A DNA stretch of 64,000 bases from Paragordius varius. Taxonomy: Eukaryota; Nematomorpha. Made by a program: the position numbers and the translations under genes. The notes below the pieces were generated by a model that was given only the letters and a program-made list of their open reading frames with translations, was not told where the DNA came from and searched no databases. Shown in pieces: positions 60,772-64,000 of the stretch (its first letter is position 1; every line of letters starts with the position of its first letter). Location of the stretch: positions 2,914,001-2,978,000 of the forward strand of contig OZ176050.1 in NCBI GenBank assembly GCA_964247055.1, in the 5' to 3' direction.

Positions 60772-63700
60772 TTACCATAAATAATGTATTAATATCCATA
60801 TATCTTTTAACATGCTATACATATGATAGATACTCCTTACTCAGCATCTATCATCAAAGAAACGCTTGACTAAAATTTTTGCCTTTTAACAGGCAATACG
60901 AAAAAACCTTCTCGAATTTTTACAGTCTCATACCGTGGGCAAAAAAATACAATCAAAAAATTATTTTTGTGGACTTTTTTGAAAAAAATGGCATTTTACG
61001 GGGGGAGCGGGTAAAAAGAGGGCTTAAATCAAAAAAGTGAGTCGACTATGTTCAGTGCGATCAAAAATAAGTAAACAAAAATCATATTTGAAATTGAATG
61101 GTCCAACACGTTCTTCAAAAAATTGACTTAACCCATTTTTCTCACGGGGTGGGCCCAAACTGGTGACCTAATTCCAAAAAAGGGCGAAGCTATTGTCGGG
61201 GCATTCATTAATGATTAAATTTTTTCGATGTTTGGATTTGAATGGGTGCACCGGTTTTCCGAAAACAGATCACAAAGTTGCAGGAGAAATCAGTTTTTAG
61301 CGGGTAGCTCCTTACCCAGCAGCTATCATCAAAGAAACGGTGGACTAAAATTTTTGCCTTTTAACAGGGAATACGTGGAATCCATACTCAAATTTTACGG
61401 TCTCATACCTAGGGCGAAAAATCAATTTAAAAAAATATTTTTGTGGACTTTGTTTTTTGAAAAAGGTGGCATTTTACGGGGGGAGCGGGTAAAAAGAGGG
61501 CCTAAATCAAAAAAGTGGCTCGACTATGTTCGGCGCAATCGAAAATAAGTAAACAAAAATCATATTTGAAATTGAATGGTCCAACACGTTCTCCGGAAAA
61601 TTGTCTCAAAGACACGATTTTTGTGGACTTGTGTTTTAAAAAAAAACCCGTTTTTCATACGGGGTGGGCCCGAACTGGGGGCCTATTTTAAAAAAAGGGC
61701 GAAGCTATTGTCGGGGCATTCATTAATGATTATATTTTTTCGAAGTTTGGATTTGATTGGGTCTACCGGTTTTCCTGTACCAGATCACAAAGCCAGCATT
61801 TTCCATTTTTATAAATATATAGATTACCATAAATAATGTATAAATATCCATATATCTTTTAACATGCTATACATATGATAGATACTCTTTACTCAGCATC
61901 TATCATCAAAGAAACGCTTGACTAAAATTTTTGCCTTTTCTCAGGGAATACGAAAAATCTTTCTCGAATTTTTACAGTCTCATACCTTGGGCAAAAAAAT
62001 ACAATCAAAAAATTATTTTTGTGGACTTTTTTGAAAAAAATGGCATTTTACGGGGGGAGCGGGTAAAAAGAGGGCTTAAATCAAAAAAGTGAGTCGACTA
62101 TGTTCAGTGCGATCAAAAATAAGTAAACAAAAATCATATTTGAAATTGAATGGTCCAACACGTTCTTCAAAAAATTGACTTAACCCATTTTTCTCACGGG
62201 GTGGGCCCAAACTGGGGACCTAATTCCAAAAAAGGGCGAAGCTATTGTCGGGGCATTCATTAATGATTAAATTTTTTCGATGTTTGGATTTGATTGGGTT
62301 CACCGGTTTTCCGGAAACAGATCACAAAGTTATATGAAAAATCAGTTAGCGGGTAGCTCCTTACCCAGCAGCTATCATCAAATAAACGGTAGACTAAAAT
62401 TTTTGCCTTCTAACAGGCAATACGTGGAATCTTTATTGAATTTTTACGGTCTCATACCTAGGGCGAAAAATCGATTTAGAAAATTATTTTTGTGGACTTT
62501 GTTTTTTGAAAAAGGTGGCATTTTACGGGGGGAGCGGGTAAAAAGAGGGCCTAAATCAAAAAAGTGGCTCGACTATGTTCGGCGCAATCGAAAATAAGTA
62601 AACAAAAATCATATTTGAAATTGAATGGTCCAACACGTTCTCCGGAAAATTGTCTCAAAGACACGATTTTTGTGGACTTGTGTTTTAAAAAAAAACCGTT
62701 TTTCATACGGGGTGGGCCCGAACTGGGGGCCTATTTTAAAAAAAGGGCGAAGCTATTGTCGGGGCATTCATTAATGATTATATATTTTCGAAGCTTGGAT
62801 TTGAATGGGTCTACCGGTTTTCCTGTACCAGATCACAAAGCCAGCATTTTCCATTTTTATAAATATATAGATTACCATAAATAATGTATTAATATCCATA
62901 TATCTTTTAACATGCTATACATACGATAGATACTCCTTACTCAGCATCTATCATCAAAGAAACGCTTGACTAAAATTTTTGCCTTTTAACAGGCAATACG
63001 AAAAAACCTTCTCGAATTTTTAGAGTCTCATACCTTGGGCAAAAAAATACAATCAAAAAATTATTTTTGTGGACTTTTTTAATGGCATTTTACGGGGGGA
63101 GCGGTTAAAAAGAGGGCTTAAATCAAAAAAGTGAGTCGACTATGTTCAGTGCGATCAAAAATAAGTAAACAAAAATCATATTTGAAATTGAATGGTCCAA
63201 CACGTTCTTCAAAAAATTGACTTAACCCATTTTTCTCACGGGGTGGGCCCAAACTGGGGACCTAATTCCAAAAAAGGGCGAAGCTATTGTCGGGGCATTC
63301 ATTAATGATTAAATTTTTTCGATGTTTGGATTTGATTGGATTCACCGGTTTTCCGGAAACAGATCACAAAGTTATATGAAAAATCAGTTAGCGGGTAGCT
63401 CCTTACCCAGCAGCTATCATCAAATAAACGGTAGACTAAAATTTTTGCCTTCTAACAGGCAATACGTGGAATCTTTATTGAATTTTTACGGTCTCATACC
63501 TAGGGCGAAAAATCGATTTAGAAAATTATTTTTGTGGACTTTGTTTTTTGAAAAAGGTGGCATTTTACGGGGGGAGCGGGTAAAAAGAGGGCCTAAATCA
63601 AAAAAGTGGCTCGACTATGTTCGGCGCAATCGAAAATAAGTAAACAAAAATCATATTTGAAATTGAATGGTCCAACACGTTCTCCGGAAAATTGTCTCAA

Positions 63701-64000
63701 AGACACGATTTTTGTGGACTTGTGTTTTAAAAAAAAACCCGTTTTTCATACGGGGTGGGCCCGAACTGGGGGCCTATTTTAAAAAAAGGGCGAAGCTATT
63801 GTCGGGGCATTCATTAATGATTATATATTTTCGAAGTTTGGATTTGAATGGGTCTACCGGTTTTCATGTACCAGATCACAAAGCCAGCATTTTCCATTTT
63901 TATAAATATATAGATTACCATAAATGTATTAATATCCATATATCTTTTAACATGCTATACATATGATAGATACTCCTTACTCAGCATCTATCATCAAAGA
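60772..64000 (-). repeat. Helitron-derived higher-order tandem array
   Basis: Direct repeats of 1052, 1048 and 1043 bp (60772-61823, 61824-62871, 62872-63914) are followed by a partial unit that leaves the window. Each unit holds two diverged head-to-tail Helitron-like sub-units; the mark GCATTTTACGGGGGGAGCGG occurs at 60991 and 61469 in unit 1. Each unit ends with the Helitron 5' terminus (plus strand ATAAATATATAGA). A non-Helitron linker with CATATATCTTTTAACATGCT is repeated in every unit. The ~100-codon plus-strand frames in each unit are by-products of the repeat. Confidence 0.85.

Noticed and set aside
61228-63966. Repeated ~100-codon ORFs (MFGFDWVHRFSGNRSQS..., and partner frames) in the tandem array as a protein family
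   Set aside because: They occur only because the array unit repeats, and frames with similar peptides appear on either strand in unrelated Helitron copies. No start context, domain or splice pattern supports coding.
60772-64000. CRISPR-like regular repeat array
   Set aside because: The ~1045-bp units are eukaryotic satellite-like repeats with no short repeat-spacer structure.
1-64000. tRNA or rRNA genes
   Set aside because: No tRNA box A/B pair with a foldable cloverleaf and no rRNA-like conserved stretch was noticed on either strand. A scan by tRNAscan-type software could still find a diverged one.

Overview
This is AT-rich, intron-bearing nuclear DNA from an invertebrate animal. The protein set (SETDB1-type histone methyltransferase, dynactin ACTR10, class A GPCR, Cu/Zn superoxide dismutase) is metazoan. 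The clearest organism-level signal is very short introns: homology or reading frame forces introns of 22, 23, 32, 33 and 38 nt, mixed with ordinary ones of 59-1398 nt. From memory, introns this short in animals have been reported in dicyemid mesozoans. That is a lead, not an identification; no species can be named from the window.

Layout. 1-772: a complete non-autonomous Helitron. 1067-9874: a gene-rich block with a possible micro-ORF (-), a two-exon orphan with a myristoyl/palmitoyl-type N-terminus (+), Cu/Zn SOD (+, five exons, dead mariner in an intron) and a six-exon GPCR (-). 9875-24250: no host gene recognised; long foldback repeats ('family A'), Helitron pieces, a TIR element holding a 'family B' MITE, and a broken Ty3/gypsy fossil. 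24701-29418: convergent SETDB1-like (+) and ACTR10 (-) genes, 192 bp apart. 33215-36176: a previously unrecognised multi-exon gene (+) whose small exons encode repeated T-N-P-F-D/S-D motifs and whose last exon holds a two-fold internal repeat. 38150-41330: a non-LTR retrotransposon relic split by a hAT transposon with a perfect 8-bp target duplication. 43299-50411: further Helitron copies and a small candidate gene with a 21-nt intron. 51606-56788: no gene recognised. 56789-57435: a gene for a probably secreted orphan protein. 57950-60604: an inverted copy of the last two exons and 3' flank of the NPF gene. 60609-64000: a Helitron end, then a higher-order tandem array of about 1045-bp units running off the window.

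No operon-like co-function links the genes. Housekeeping roles are chromatin silencing (SETDB1), dynein cargo transport (ACTR10) and superoxide removal (SOD). The most novel items are the ultra-short introns, the NPF-repeat gene with its 2.7-kb inverted duplicate about 20 kb away, and the Helitron-derived higher-order array. Exon limits were set by reading frame, GT/AG and family homology only; no transcript data were available.
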